Shown: positions 47,566 to 56,120 of the stretch, in pieces
How the letters are laid out: each line of letters opens with the position of its first letter
Position numbering within the stretch: the first letter of the stretch is position 1
Source of the DNA: Flavobacterium hercynium
GTDB lineage: Bacteria; Bacteroidota; Bacteroidia; Flavobacteriales; Flavobacteriaceae
Direction of reading: 5' to 3'
DNA length: 64,000 nucleotides
Assembly (NCBI RefSeq): GCF_002217285.1
Contig: NZ_MUGW01000025.1
Location: 1-64,000 of the forward strand
Translations under genes and position numbers: made by a program
Notes under the pieces: model-generated
Database searches by the model: none
Seen by the model: only the letters and a program-made list of their open reading frames with translations
What the model was told of the DNA's origin: nothing

Positions 47566-49056
47566 TTACTTTAAAAAGTCAACGGATATATTTTTCTTTT
47601 TCAACACTTCATTTTCCTGAGCCAGATCAAAAGCCGTCTCATCAAATTCTGTTTTAACCTCTTTTTTAGCTCCTGCCGATTCCAAATATTTCAAAATAGC
47701 ATCATCTTTTGAAATCATAGCAGCTCTGTGTAAAACTGTTAATCCTTCTTTATTTTTAGCATTAATGTCGATTTTAAGATCTGCCAGTTTTTTCAATAAA
47801 GCGATATCATTTTTAAGAATAGCAACATGATATAACGTATTACCATCTTTTTGCTGCCCCGCTATATCAACTCCTTTTTCTTGTAACAAACGTAGTTTAT
47901 CTCCAAAATCATCTTGTTTAGATGCAGGCGCTCCAGGTCTTGGTGCTCGGTACGATTCGATAAGATAATACGCTAAATTGTTTCCGTTTTTATCGACTAC
48001 TTTGCTGTCAGCTCCTTTGCTCAAAAGCAAAGCAACAACCTCTGGAGAACTTCCCTTTACTGCATTAGTAAGTGCCGATTCTCCTTTTGCGTTTACAGTA
48101 TTTATGTTTTTAACCTTTGGCAATAAGGTTTGCAATAACTCCGTATCTTTTCCTTCAGCAGCAATTATAAAAGCCGTATTTCCTTCTTTATCCGCTTTGT
48201 TTACGTCTAAACCTTTTCCTAAAAAGTATTTTACAATCTCTGATTGTTTGTCTTTACGTGCTAAAATATGAAGAACCGTTTGCCCGTTTGAAGCCGTTAC
48301 GGTTGGTTTTAATTTTACAACATCTGCCAAATATTGGTATACTTCGATAGAATTGGCACTTCTGCGCATTCCCTGAGCCGCTGTAATAAAAGCATAATCA
48401 GTAGCTTTTACACCTTTAGTAACCAAAGTTTTTAGCAATTCAACATTCCCTGATCTGGCCGCATAATCAAAAGCTGTACGACCATTATCGTCAGTATCTT
48501 TTAGTGATAAACCTTTTGTCGCAAGATAAGTACTAACAGAAAGATCTTTATCATTTGGAATTGCCAACAACAAAAGATTAGCACCATCTCTGTACTTTTT
48601 CTTTGGATCTAAACCAGCTTTAAAAAAAGCTTCATAAGTAGCGGGAGTTGTTAATCCTGTACCCGAAGCAAATGCAATTGGCGTCGTTCCGTGGCTGTCT
48701 TCCAGATTTATATCAGAACCTTTAGCAATCAGATATTCCACTAATTCTGAATTTCCTTTATAAGCCGCCCAATGCAAATAGATACGTCCATCGTGCGTTG
48801 GCTTGCTTACACCATTTCCGGGAAGATCGATTAAGTACTTCACCACTTCATTTGAAGCTCCGCTGTTAATCGCTAAAGTTGTAGGATCAAATGCATTCGC
48901 ATTTAGTTCTGCAGGATTATTTCCTTTTGTTATTTCTTCTTTTATGGTGTTAACATCCGGAGATGTTTTCCAAAAATTCTGATCTAAAAATTTGTTTTGC
49001 TGGGCAGTAGCGCAAAGTCCTGCCAGCAATAATGCTGAGTAGATTATTTTTTTCAT
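47566..49056 (-). CDS. Exported ankyrin-repeat protein
   Basis: A 496-residue protein with signal peptide (about 1-18, LCATAQ) and roughly eight ankyrin-type repeats: GRIYLHWAAYKGNSELVEYLIAKG, NGRTAFDYAARSGNVELLKTLVTKG, GNTAFIIAAEGKDTELLQTLL, GESALTNAVKGSSPEVVALLLSKG and GLTVLHRAAMISKDDAILKYLES. These are protein-protein scaffolds. A periplasmic one beside redox and iron genes may hold the receptor, DUF2271 or reductase together. It is not part of the core Xus set. A Fur-like box (49133-49155) and a hairpin lie ahead of it, so it may have its own promoter. Confidence 0.85.
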   Translation of the reverse strand: MKKIIYSALLLAGLCATAQQNKFLDQNFWKTSPDVNTIKEEITKGNNPAELNANAFDPTTLAINSGASNEVVKYLIDLPGNGVSKPTHDGRIYLHWAAYKGNSELVEYLIAKGSDINLEDSHGTTPIAFASGTGLTTPATYEAFFKAGLDPKKKYRDGANLLLLAIPNDKDLSVSTYLATKGLSLKDTDDNGRTAFDYAARSGNVELLKTLVTKGVKATDYAFITAAQGMRRSANSIEVYQYLADVVKLKPTVTASNGQTVLHILARKDKQSEIVKYFLGKGLDVNKADKEGNTAFIIAAEGKDTELLQTLLPKVKNINTVNAKGESALTNAVKGSSPEVVALLLSKGADSKVVDKNGNNLAYYLIESYRAPRPGAPASKQDDFGDKLRLLQEKGVDIAGQQKDGNTLYHVAILKNDIALLKKLADLKIDINAKNKEGLTVLHRAAMISKDDAILKYLESAGAKKEVKTEFDETAFDLAQENEVLKKKNISVDFLK

Positions 49057-49097
49057 GATTTCGATTTGTAAACGAATGAAATATATTTAACGAAACA

Positions 49098-49126
49098 TTC
49101 CGCTCCGGAATTTCGAAGCGGAAAGT
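49098..49126 (-). promoter_or_regulatory. Intraoperonic hairpin before ankyrin gene
   Basis: TTCCGCTCCG and CGAAGCGGAA form a stem (one wobble that pairs only in the minus-strand RNA). No T-run follows. It sits between the DUF4374 and ankyrin genes and may shape their expression ratio. Confidence 0.5.
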
Positions 49127-49132
49127 TAAGTC

Positions 49133-49155
49133 TTATTTAGAATATTTCCAAATAA
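49133..49155. promoter_or_regulatory. Fur-box-like near-palindrome
   Basis: A 23-base near-palindrome (18 of 23 positions symmetric) with arms TTATTTAGAA and TTTCCAAATAA around the centre at 49144. The core TTAGAA/TTC(C)AA resembles iron-box cores of this phylum. It lies between the DUF4374 stop and the ankyrin start. Candidate only. Confidence 0.4.
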
Positions 49156-49194
49156 TAAAATTACTGTAAGTATGTTTTTTAGTAAAGTGTAATA

Positions 49195-50547
49195 CTAGAA
49201 TACTCCAATGTAATGGTTACCAGGTTTGTTTGCTAATTGAGCTCCTTTTTTAACAGCTCCTGTAGTAATATCAATCACGTAGATATTTCCTGCTTTTCCA
49301 ACCGGAGTAACAGCAACGTAGAAATCATTTCCGTCAACTACAAATCCTTGGTACTGACCAAAATCTAAATTAGCATCATATTCAATTCCTTCTACTCGTT
49401 GAACCGTTTTAGCATTAAGATCAATTCTTGCTAAAAAGCCTTGGTTGTTTGCAGCCTCATGAGTATACACAGCATAAGCAATTCCTTTACCTGCATATCT
49501 CCACGCATCGATATAAGATCCTTTTACACCTAAAGCAGCATCTAAGTTTACAATATAAGAGTTATCGTATTCATTGTCCTGGTTGATTCTTAAGATAGAA
49601 GAACCGTTTTTAGTATCTCTTTGTGTCGCCTGATAAATGTTTCCATCATCACCTACGAAACTGTTAAAACTACGGTAACCACTTGTGTCACCAAAACCAA
49701 CTGTCGAAGTAATAACTTTAGGATTTGTAAGAGCAGGGTAATCAACTACAATAGATTTAGCTCCTAAACGATCAAATGAAGACTGATTTTCTCCGGTTGC
49801 AGGATCTGTTTTACGCATCCATGCACCAATAATAAGTTTGTTTCCTGCTTTGTTAAGTGTTGGAGCATCTAAACGGAAAAGATGGTGTCCTTGTGCCTCT
49901 TCTTCAGGAGTTAATGGAATTTCGTATTGTTTGTAATTCGCAATTAAGATATTTTGTAAATCTAACGCTAAAACTGTTGCTGTACCTCTTGTATGTTTGT
50001 ATACTTCATTTTCTACAATCACTTTAGGAGCTGTAATATTTACGGCTACTCCTGTTTTATCTCCGTCAAAAAGTTTAGTCCATCTTGGTGATGTTCCTGC
50101 ATATTGCGAAATATTTACAGTAGTTCCGGATTGAACGAAGTTACCTTCTCCATTTACTTTATACGTCATAAATTCACCTCCGTTACTACCTGTATAAGTA
50201 ATGTTAAAAAGTGTATTACCATCTACAGATGATTGTAAACGAGCTGTTCTGTTAGATTGAACAGGCATTCCTTTTTCATATACATCAATAACAAAATTTG
50301 GATCTTTTGCATTTGTACTCGTAACAGCGTACACCATAGTACCACCGTTTCCGTCTCCGGGTGCATCTTGCATTTTAGCTCCCGAAACTGTAATCCAACG
50401 GTCTTTTACCGGTTCTTCTTTTACTGGCTCTTCTGTTGTAGGATCTGTTACTACAGGTTCTTCTTTAACATCATCGCTGCTGCAACTTGTAAATGACATG
50501 GCTAAGATTAAACTACCGGCAAGTAATTTAAAAGTACTTTTTTTCAT
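49195..50547 (-). CDS. DUF4374 surface lipoprotein (XusB-like)
   Basis: A 450-residue lipoprotein (lipobox MSFTSC, Cys21, with an acidic DPTTEEPVKEEPVKD linker). The body is a propeller of the DUF4374 type: RWTKLFDGDKTGVAVNI, GNKLIIGAWMRKTDP, GYRSFNSFVGDDGNIYQATQRD, KGIAYAVYTHEAANNQG. The acidic linker after the lipid Cys fits surface export. In Bacteroides thetaiotaomicron the DUF4374 lipoprotein XusB binds ferric enterobactin-type siderophores beside XusA and XusC (established knowledge). Its place directly downstream of a TonB receptor gene makes the same role likely here. Confidence 0.88.
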   Translation of the reverse strand: MKKSTFKLLAGSLILAMSFTSCSSDDVKEEPVVTDPTTEEPVKEEPVKDRWITVSGAKMQDAPGDGNGGTMVYAVTSTNAKDPNFVIDVYEKGMPVQSNRTARLQSSVDGNTLFNITYTGSNGGEFMTYKVNGEGNFVQSGTTVNISQYAGTSPRWTKLFDGDKTGVAVNITAPKVIVENEVYKHTRGTATVLALDLQNILIANYKQYEIPLTPEEEAQGHHLFRLDAPTLNKAGNKLIIGAWMRKTDPATGENQSSFDRLGAKSIVVDYPALTNPKVITSTVGFGDTSGYRSFNSFVGDDGNIYQATQRDTKNGSSILRINQDNEYDNSYIVNLDAALGVKGSYIDAWRYAGKGIAYAVYTHEAANNQGFLARIDLNAKTVQRVEGIEYDANLDFGQYQGFVVDGNDFYVAVTPVGKAGNIYVIDITTGAVKKGAQLANKPGNHYIGVF

Positions 50548-50574
50548 ATGATTTGATTTTAAAATAGTTATTAA

Positions 50575-52977
50575 TTATAAATTGTTTATTGTATAATTCA
50601 GCTTTAAATAAAAGGCACGACCCGGTTTTTGTACCGCAAAATTGTCGTAGATCTGTTTGTTCAGAATATTTTTGGCATCAAAACTTACCACAAACTGTTT
50701 GCTCGGAAAAGCGTATGTCAAACCTAAATCCTGAGCAAACTGAGGTGGCGTTCTAAATCTTTCAACCTGAATCCAAAGTGTATAAAAAGGATCAACATAA
50801 CCGCAAGTGTAATACAAACTCAATTCCGATTTTTGCTGTAAAATATCTTTAAAATTATACTGTGCACTTCCGTTAACAGTAAAGAAAGGCTCATTTGGAA
50901 TTTGTTTGTTATAATTCTCCAGCACTCCTCCATTGGCATCATATTGAATTTTATACAAAGAATTGAACTTCGACATGTTCATCGTAAGAAACAATCGGTT
51001 ATTAAAGGAATAATCAAAAGAAGCTTCAAAACCAAGAGATTGTGCTTTACCAAGATTTTCAAAAGGTAATGTTTGAATGGCATCATTCAAGCGCGAACTT
51101 GTAGCACGTACAATCTTATCTTTGGTATTACGCCAAAATCCGGATGCTGCCAGCGAAAACTTATGATCGTCTATTTTGTAAGGTCCAAATCTAAATCCGG
51201 CATTCAGGTTATTACTTACCTCCGGTTTTATAGAAGAACTCCCAATAACATTTTCTCCCGGACTTCCAAAAACTTCATTTTCAGAAGGCATTCTGACTGC
51301 TTTTTCAGCAGAAGTAATTAGCATTACTTTTGGAATAATGATGTACGAAGCAGCCAATCCATAACCAAAAGTCGTCGTTGTATTTTGTATTACCTCTTCA
51401 CGCACAGTAGTCTGATTGCCAACAGTTGTAAGTACAGGATCTCTTTGTTTTATTTTTTGTTCGTAATATTTACCAAAAATGCTGGTTTTAAGACGCGAAT
51501 CAAAAGCCTCTATTTCATAAGCTAATGATGAAACTAACTTTTGCAAATCACGTGTTTCTCTATATGTTTTCTCTAATGCTGACTGCAATTCATCATTATC
51601 ATCCCTGTCTACCGTATTAAACATATTACTAAAAACAATTTTATGATTTTCGGCTATGTTATAATTAAAACCACCACGTACACTAAGGATATTACGTCTA
51701 ATATGATTTATGGTTGGAGCGCCTTGTTGTGCTCCCGTGGGTGATATAAAAGGATTTCCATCCAATCCAACCGCTTTTTGCCCATCCCAATTGTAATTCC
51801 ACTTTACCGTATCATTCACCACTTGATTTCTTTGACTGTAGGCACCATTCAAATTAAATTCAAGTCCTTTAACCAGAAAATCTTTTTTCAAATAATTCAA
51901 AGTAAGAACATGCGCATCAGCCTCAGTAAATCTTCCCTTATACGGTTTTGTCATAAACTGTCCGTGCTGAATTTCATTATAATCCTGAGAGCCGTTATAT
52001 CCTATCAAAAACGTATCAGCCCATTTCACATCCGTAAAACCCGCTTCTACCCTTCCGCCATACGATCTGTAAGCATCATTAAAACGTTTCGCACGAACAT
52101 ACTCGTAACGTCCGTTTGGTAAAATGTTGTACACAAATTTTCCCCAAACTTCATAATCATTATCCGAGTAATTATAAAATCCCGAACCTTTTATCGTAAA
52201 ACCCGATTCTTTTCGAAACGACGCATTCAATGTTGCCTGAGTCGTATTAAATGAACCATACGATACAGAAGCATTTATCATATTCATTGCTCCCTTTTTA
52301 AGAATCACATTGATAGCACCACCTAAAGCATCATCGGCCAAGTGAGCCGGAATAACACCTTTGTAAACCTCAATATGTTCAATCAAAGCAGGTGAAATAC
52401 TATTTAAGTTAAAAGACGAACCATACGTAGAAATCGGAATTCCGTCAAGAAAAATACGAACCGAGTTTCCTGACATTCCATTTAGGTTATAATCAACACT
52501 AGATCCTAATCCCCCGTTTTGTCTGATTCTAACTCCCGCCGATCTGTCAAGCAAATCGTTAGTCTGAATATTTCTTTTCGCAGCCTCCTGCGTTTCAATT
52601 ACATTCACCGCAAAACCTTTATCCATGATTTCTTTTCGGGCAGATATTTTTTGAACAAGAACTTCTTCCAGAATTTTTGGCGCATTTCTTTCAAGAGAAA
52701 AATTAAGCTTTACCAAAGGGCGATTTACTTCAACAACAACGCTTTTTGTTTTGGTTTCGATCGAAGAAATTTCCAGTGTGTAGTTTCCGTAAACAAGTCC
52801 TTCTATCTCAAAATGACCATCGGGACTAACCACAGCGTATTTTTGAGTTCCTGCAACTTGTATCGTCGCGCCAACTGCTAAATCTTTAGTATCAATAGTT
52901 ACTTTTCCGCTCACTGTTCCCGTTTGAGACCAGCCAGAATAAGTAATAAATAGGAGCATGCATAGAATTAACCTCAT
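50575..52977 (-). CDS. TonB-dependent receptor (XusA-like, siderophore uptake)
   Basis: An 800-residue outer-membrane transporter: signal peptide (about 1-18), carboxypeptidase-regulatory-like domain (VSGKVTIDTKDLAVGATIQV), plug (about 110-230: VLVQKISARKEIMDKGF, HIEVYKGVIPAHLADDALGGAINV) and barrel ending with NYTINNL. The first gene of a leftward operon with a DUF4374 lipoprotein, it matches the XusA layout. Predicted cargo is a ferric siderophore scavenged from other microbes. The promoter -7 is TAGTTTTG on the minus strand (53006-53013); ATTAGAA repeats lie 35 to 75 bases further upstream. Confidence 0.88.
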   Translation of the reverse strand: MRLILCMLLFITYSGWSQTGTVSGKVTIDTKDLAVGATIQVAGTQKYAVVSPDGHFEIEGLVYGNYTLEISSIETKTKSVVVEVNRPLVKLNFSLERNAPKILEEVLVQKISARKEIMDKGFAVNVIETQEAAKRNIQTNDLLDRSAGVRIRQNGGLGSSVDYNLNGMSGNSVRIFLDGIPISTYGSSFNLNSISPALIEHIEVYKGVIPAHLADDALGGAINVILKKGAMNMINASVSYGSFNTTQATLNASFRKESGFTIKGSGFYNYSDNDYEVWGKFVYNILPNGRYEYVRAKRFNDAYRSYGGRVEAGFTDVKWADTFLIGYNGSQDYNEIQHGQFMTKPYKGRFTEADAHVLTLNYLKKDFLVKGLEFNLNGAYSQRNQVVNDTVKWNYNWDGQKAVGLDGNPFISPTGAQQGAPTINHIRRNILSVRGGFNYNIAENHKIVFSNMFNTVDRDDNDELQSALEKTYRETRDLQKLVSSLAYEIEAFDSRLKTSIFGKYYEQKIKQRDPVLTTVGNQTTVREEVIQNTTTTFGYGLAASYIIIPKVMLITSAEKAVRMPSENEVFGSPGENVIGSSSIKPEVSNNLNAGFRFGPYKIDDHKFSLAASGFWRNTKDKIVRATSSRLNDAIQTLPFENLGKAQSLGFEASFDYSFNNRLFLTMNMSKFNSLYKIQYDANGGVLENYNKQIPNEPFFTVNGSAQYNFKDILQQKSELSLYYTCGYVDPFYTLWIQVERFRTPPQFAQDLGLTYAFPSKQFVVSFDAKNILNKQIYDNFAVQKPGRAFYLKLNYTINNL

Positions 52978-53005
52978 TTGCGAATATAGAATTTCTTATG
53001 AGTGG

Positions 53006-53083
53006 CAAAACTAAATATCTATTTTTAATTGATCTAAATAAAGATATTAGAAGATTATTAGAAAGCACATTAGAAATTCTAAT
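53006..53083 (-). promoter_or_regulatory. Promoter with ATTAGAA operator array (Fur-like)
   Basis: Exact minus-strand -7 TAGTTTTG (53006-53013). ATTAGAA occurs at 53046-53052, 53057-53063 and 53069-53075, about one helical turn apart, and TTCTAAT (53077-53083) makes the last a 7-1-7 palindrome. This geometry suits a Fur-family regulator; binding is unproven. Confidence 0.5.
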
Positions 53084-53161
53084 CTCAAAAAGCAAGGCTT
53101 GTCAACCTCATATAAATCAAGCTTCCCTGTTTTTATGCCTCATTTTTCATTTGCTTTTTTA

Positions 53162-53205
53162 TTGACCTATATCAATCTTTTGCACACAAAACAACTCTAG
53201 CTTTG
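53162..53205 (+). promoter_or_regulatory. FNR-type site and -7 box before ribB
   Basis: TTGAC-CTAT-ATCAA (53162-53175) is one base from the FNR consensus TTGATnnnnATCAA. Its centre is about 40 bases before the start point implied by the exact -7 TAGCTTTG (53198-53205), the class II activator position. The Crp/Fnr gene in the same operon could use it for autoregulation. Confidence 0.65.
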
Positions 53206-53245
53206 CTTCCTAAACAGAGAATAACACACTAAACAAAAAAATAAA

Positions 53246-53908
53246 ATGATACTTACAGCAATAAGTCCTCTAGAAAAATTTGGTTTAACATGTCAGGAAC
53301 GTGTCGAAAATGCATTAAAACACCTTCAAAACGGAAAAGGAATTTTACTTACCGATGATGAAGATCGCGAAAACGAAGGCGATCTTATTTTCTCAGCACA
53401 CACCATGAGCTTTCAGGATATGGCATTAATGATCAAAGAATGCAGCGGTATTGTTTGTCTTTGCCTTACCAACGAAAAAGCAGATCAGCTGCAATTACCT
53501 TATATGGTACAAGAAAACACGAGTCACTTTCAAACGCCTTTTACCATTACCATCGAAGCCAAAAATGGTGTAACCACAGGCGTATCAGCAGCAGACAGAA
53601 TAACAACTATTAAAACCGCTGTGGCTCAAAATGCACAAGCTTCACATCTGGCAAGACCCGGACATATTTTTCCATTACGCGCCAAAAACAACGGCGTTCT
53701 GGAACGAAACGGACATACGGAAGGTAGCGTAGATCTTATGAAACTTGCCGGATTACAACCGGAAGCTGTGCTTTGCGAGCTTATGAACGAAGACGGAACT
53801 ATGTCGAAACTCGACGATATTGTACGTTTTGCTAATCATCATGATTTAATCGTTTTATCTATAGAAGATATTACCTATTACCGTAAATTTGTGAGAGACT
53901 ACATTTAA
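53246..53908 (+). CDS. ribB: 3,4-dihydroxy-2-butanone 4-phosphate synthase
   Basis: A 220-residue enzyme turning ribulose-5-phosphate into the four-carbon unit of riboflavin. Motifs: [18 protein letters not shown] (metal and substrate acids), [26 protein letters not shown] and [15 protein letters not shown]. It lacks the GTP cyclohydrolase II half present in the usual fused RibBA, so it is likely a second, stand-alone copy. It lies 268 bases from the divergent flavin-using Xus-like operon, suggesting extra flavin supply for flavinylation and reductase function. Four bases separate it from the Crp/Fnr gene. No FMN riboswitch is visible upstream. Confidence 0.92.
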   Translation: MILTAISPLEKFGLTCQERVENALKHLQNGKGILLTDDEDRENEGDLIFSAHTMSFQDMALMIKECSGIVCLCLTNEKADQLQLPYMVQENTSHFQTPFTITIEAKNGVTTGVSAADRITTIKTAVAQNAQASHLARPGHIFPLRAKNNGVLERNGHTEGSVDLMKLAGLQPEAVLCELMNEDGTMSKLDDIVRFANHHDLIVLSIEDITYYRKFVRDYI

Positions 53909-53911
53909 ACT

Positions 53912-54484
53912 ATGATTTACGAACAACTGGGTTTATATATTAAAAAAAATGTCGAAATAAACGAAACCGATCTCAACACGGTTCTCTCCTATTTCAAACC
54001 TGTCAAATACAATAAAAACGAACTATTGCTGGCACAAGGACAAATAAGCCAGCATAGTTTTTTTGTGGGTAAAGGCTGTCTCAGAATTTTTTTCATCAAC
54101 GAAGAAGGAAAAGATGTTACCCGTTACATCGCTTTCGAAAATCAATTGGCAACCGCCTTGGTGAGTTTCATAACCAAATTACCGTCTAAAGAATACATTC
54201 AGGTCGTCGAAAAATCAGAGTTATTATGCATTAGCCACGACGACTTCAATCACCTCAAACAAATTTTCCCAAAGTGGCAAGAGTTTTATTGCACCTATCT
54301 GGAGAAAGCCTACGTCAATAATACCAACCGCCTCATGTCTTTTACCACTATGGATGCCCTCGAAAGATATACGCAACTTCTTCAGGTAAATCCCTCCATC
54401 GTAAAGCGTTTGCCTAATAAAATCGTTGCTTCCTACATCAATATCTCGCAGGAAACCTTAAGCCGATTAAAATCGAAATTATAG
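53912..54484 (+). CDS. Crp/Fnr-family regulator (FNR-like recognition helix)
   Basis: A 190-residue regulator with cyclic-nucleotide-type barrel (LLLAQGQISQHSFFVGKGCLRIFFINEEGKD) and winged helix. The recognition helix SYINISQETLSRLKSKL has Glu, Ser and Arg at the FNR positions E209, S212, R213, but Gln where FNR has Val. No N-terminal Cys cluster is seen, so it is not an FeS oxygen sensor of the FNR kind. The operon with ribB, and an FNR-type box before ribB, suggest that it activates its own operon. The ligand is unknown. Confidence 0.87.
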   Translation: MIYEQLGLYIKKNVEINETDLNTVLSYFKPVKYNKNELLLAQGQISQHSFFVGKGCLRIFFINEEGKDVTRYIAFENQLATALVSFITKLPSKEYIQVVEKSELLCISHDDFNHLKQIFPKWQEFYCTYLEKAYVNNTNRLMSFTTMDALERYTQLLQVNPSIVKRLPNKIVASYINISQETLSRLKSKL

Positions 54485-54488
54485 TTTT

Positions 54489-54577
54489 TAGGAGCTATTC
54501 CAGCCATTCGCTATATCTTTCCTTGCTTAAAGAAAGCAAGCAAAGGATGCCGCTGCTGTCTGGGCTATGGCATCAGG
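54489..54577. repeat. Structured repeat-like element after Crp/Fnr gene
   Basis: A stretch beginning AGGAGCTATTCC, just after the stop codon. A central stem pairs TCTTTCCTTGCTT with AAGCAAGCAAAGG (11 of 13 bases). Its G+C is above that of the surroundings. I recall similar multicopy elements at gene ends in Flavobacterium genomes, but cannot verify it here. Confidence 0.4.
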
Positions 54578-54669
54578 TTGTTTCAGGAAAATTGTTTTCT
54601 AAATCGAAAAATTACGTTTTTATTCTGTTGCAAGCTGTGGAACGTTATCGGATTTTTTTTTACCAATGC

Positions 54670-55240
54670 ATGTTGAAATATAGCTAGCATAAAGCATACC
54701 TAACAGATTTTGAAAACCAGTTAGGATAACATAAAAGTTCCAGAGCAACGATTCATATTGTAGCGCCGAATTTTAATCCGGTGATTAATAGAACGATCCA
54801 TTTTTTAGCTAATCATTATAGATACCTAACAGGTTTTGAAAACCTGTTAGGATAACGTAAAAGTTCCGGAGGAACGATCCATATTGTAGCGCCGGATTTT
54901 AATCCGGTGATTAATAAAACGATCGTAAAATAAAGATCCATAGGATCGACCGATATATTCCGAAATGTAGCTAGCATATAGAATACCTAACAGGTTTTGA
55001 AAACCTGTTAGGATAACGTAAAAGTTCCATAGGAACGGTTCATATTGTAGCGCCGGATTTTAATCCGGTGATATAAATTTAGACATGTAAAATAAAGATC
55101 CATAGGATCGGCCGATATATTACAAAATGTAGCTAGCATGAAGAATACCTACAAGGTTTTAAAAACCTTGCAGGATAGTCAATAAACTAATCTTTAATTG
55201 CTTCCCACCGTCCTAACAGGTTTTCAAAACCTGTTAGATC
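54670..55240. repeat. Composite palindrome array (REP-like)
   Basis: A tandem array of a 161-162-base unit plus truncated and decayed copies. Each unit carries, in order: a 13-1-13 palindrome starting CCTAACAGG (copies at 54699, 54825, 54986, 55148 and 55212); GTTCC-N3-GGAAC (54737 decayed, 54863, 55024); a GTAG-headed hairpin GTAGCGCCGGATT/AATCCGGTG (54760, 54886, 55047); GATCC-ATA-GGATC (54935, 55097); and TAGCTAGCAT. The first copy lacks 36 bases. GTAG before an imperfect hairpin is the layout of REPs moved by RAYT transposases. No transposase gene is present here. Confidence 0.85.
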
Positions 55241-55446
55241 TGATACAAGAAAACCATAAAAAACATATAAAGAACATCTCCACAAATACACTCAAAAAAA
55301 TAACCTTTCTACAACTATAACTTCAATTGTAAGTTTTACGCTATTTAAAAGAAAAAAAATAGCATTTGTAAAGATTTAATAACGTCAATCTATATATTTT
55401 TTTATTAGTTTTACCTCCTGAATACCTCGATAAATAACAATATAGA
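55241..55446. other. A+T-rich gap before DUF1810 gene
   Basis: The remainder of the long non-coding stretch after the palindrome array. It contains no gene and no clear promoter; TAGTTTTA near 55406 is one base from the -7 consensus. Confidence 0.45.
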
Positions 55447-55881
55447 ATGGCTTACAATACGAATGACTTAATTCGATTTTTAGATGCTCAAAACAAACTA
55501 TACTTAGTTGCGTTGTCTGAAATTCAAAAAGGAAAAAAAGAATCTCCGTGGATGTGGTTTATCTTTCCGCAAATCAAAGGACTAGGTTCAAGTGATACTT
55601 CTAAGTTTTATGAAATCAAAAATGCAGATGAAGCTTTGGCTTATTTCGAGCATCCTATTCTTGGTAAACATCTTGTAGAAGTAGCTTCAGAATTAATAAA
55701 AAAAGAAGGTAAAACTGCCGATGATATCTTCGGAATGCCGGACGATGAAAATTTACAATCGTCTATGACACTTTTTGCCAGTATTCAAAATACTGAAACT
55801 GTATTTCAGGACGTATTAAACAAATACTTTGGAGGGGCTTCTGATTTTCATACCCTTCAATTATTGTACAGCAACCTTTAA
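55447..55881 (+). CDS. DUF1810 family protein
   Basis: A 144-residue cytosolic protein with the complete DUF1810 pattern: LIRFLDAQNKLYLVALSEIQKGKKESPWMWFIFPQIKGLG, then SSDTSKFYEIKNADEALAYFEHPILG and LFASIQNTETVFQDVLNKYFGG. The conserved WMWFIFPQ segment is intact. The family is widely spread (sometimes called calpastatin-like) and of unknown biochemical function. It is a single-gene unit between the palindrome array and a GH1 gene. Length is as expected for the family. Confidence 0.88.
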   Translation: MAYNTNDLIRFLDAQNKLYLVALSEIQKGKKESPWMWFIFPQIKGLGSSDTSKFYEIKNADEALAYFEHPILGKHLVEVASELIKKEGKTADDIFGMPDDENLQSSMTLFASIQNTETVFQDVLNKYFGGASDFHTLQLLYSNL

Positions 55882-56120
55882 TTGTATTCACTTTAAGAAT
55901 ATCAACATTTTAAATAACTATTTCATAATCTTTAGGTTACAGTAAATTAACAAGTGTTTTGTTATTTTGAATAAAAATCAAAAGATTATGAAATTCTTCA
56001 ATCTAAAACTTTTAGTTTCTTCTTTCAGAGAATGGCTTTTTTTAAGAGCAATGCATTCTTCATTCCTTCGCTAAACTTTCATTAATACCTATTTACCAAA
56101 ATTAAGGAAAGCACAATTGA

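Noticed and set aside
52978..53245. FMN riboswitch in front of ribB
   Set aside because: The gap holds promoter and operator-like motifs but none of the conserved RFN-element segments.
54670..55240. Insertion sequence or CRISPR
   Set aside because: There is no transposase frame or terminal repeat-target duplication. The 161-base unit is repeated whole, without variable spacers.
55988..56074. A 28-codon frame (MKFFNLKLLVSSFREWLFLR...) before GH1
   Set aside because: It is too short to judge, with no exact -7 box or clear ribosome site; it could be a leader peptide but the evidence is insufficient.
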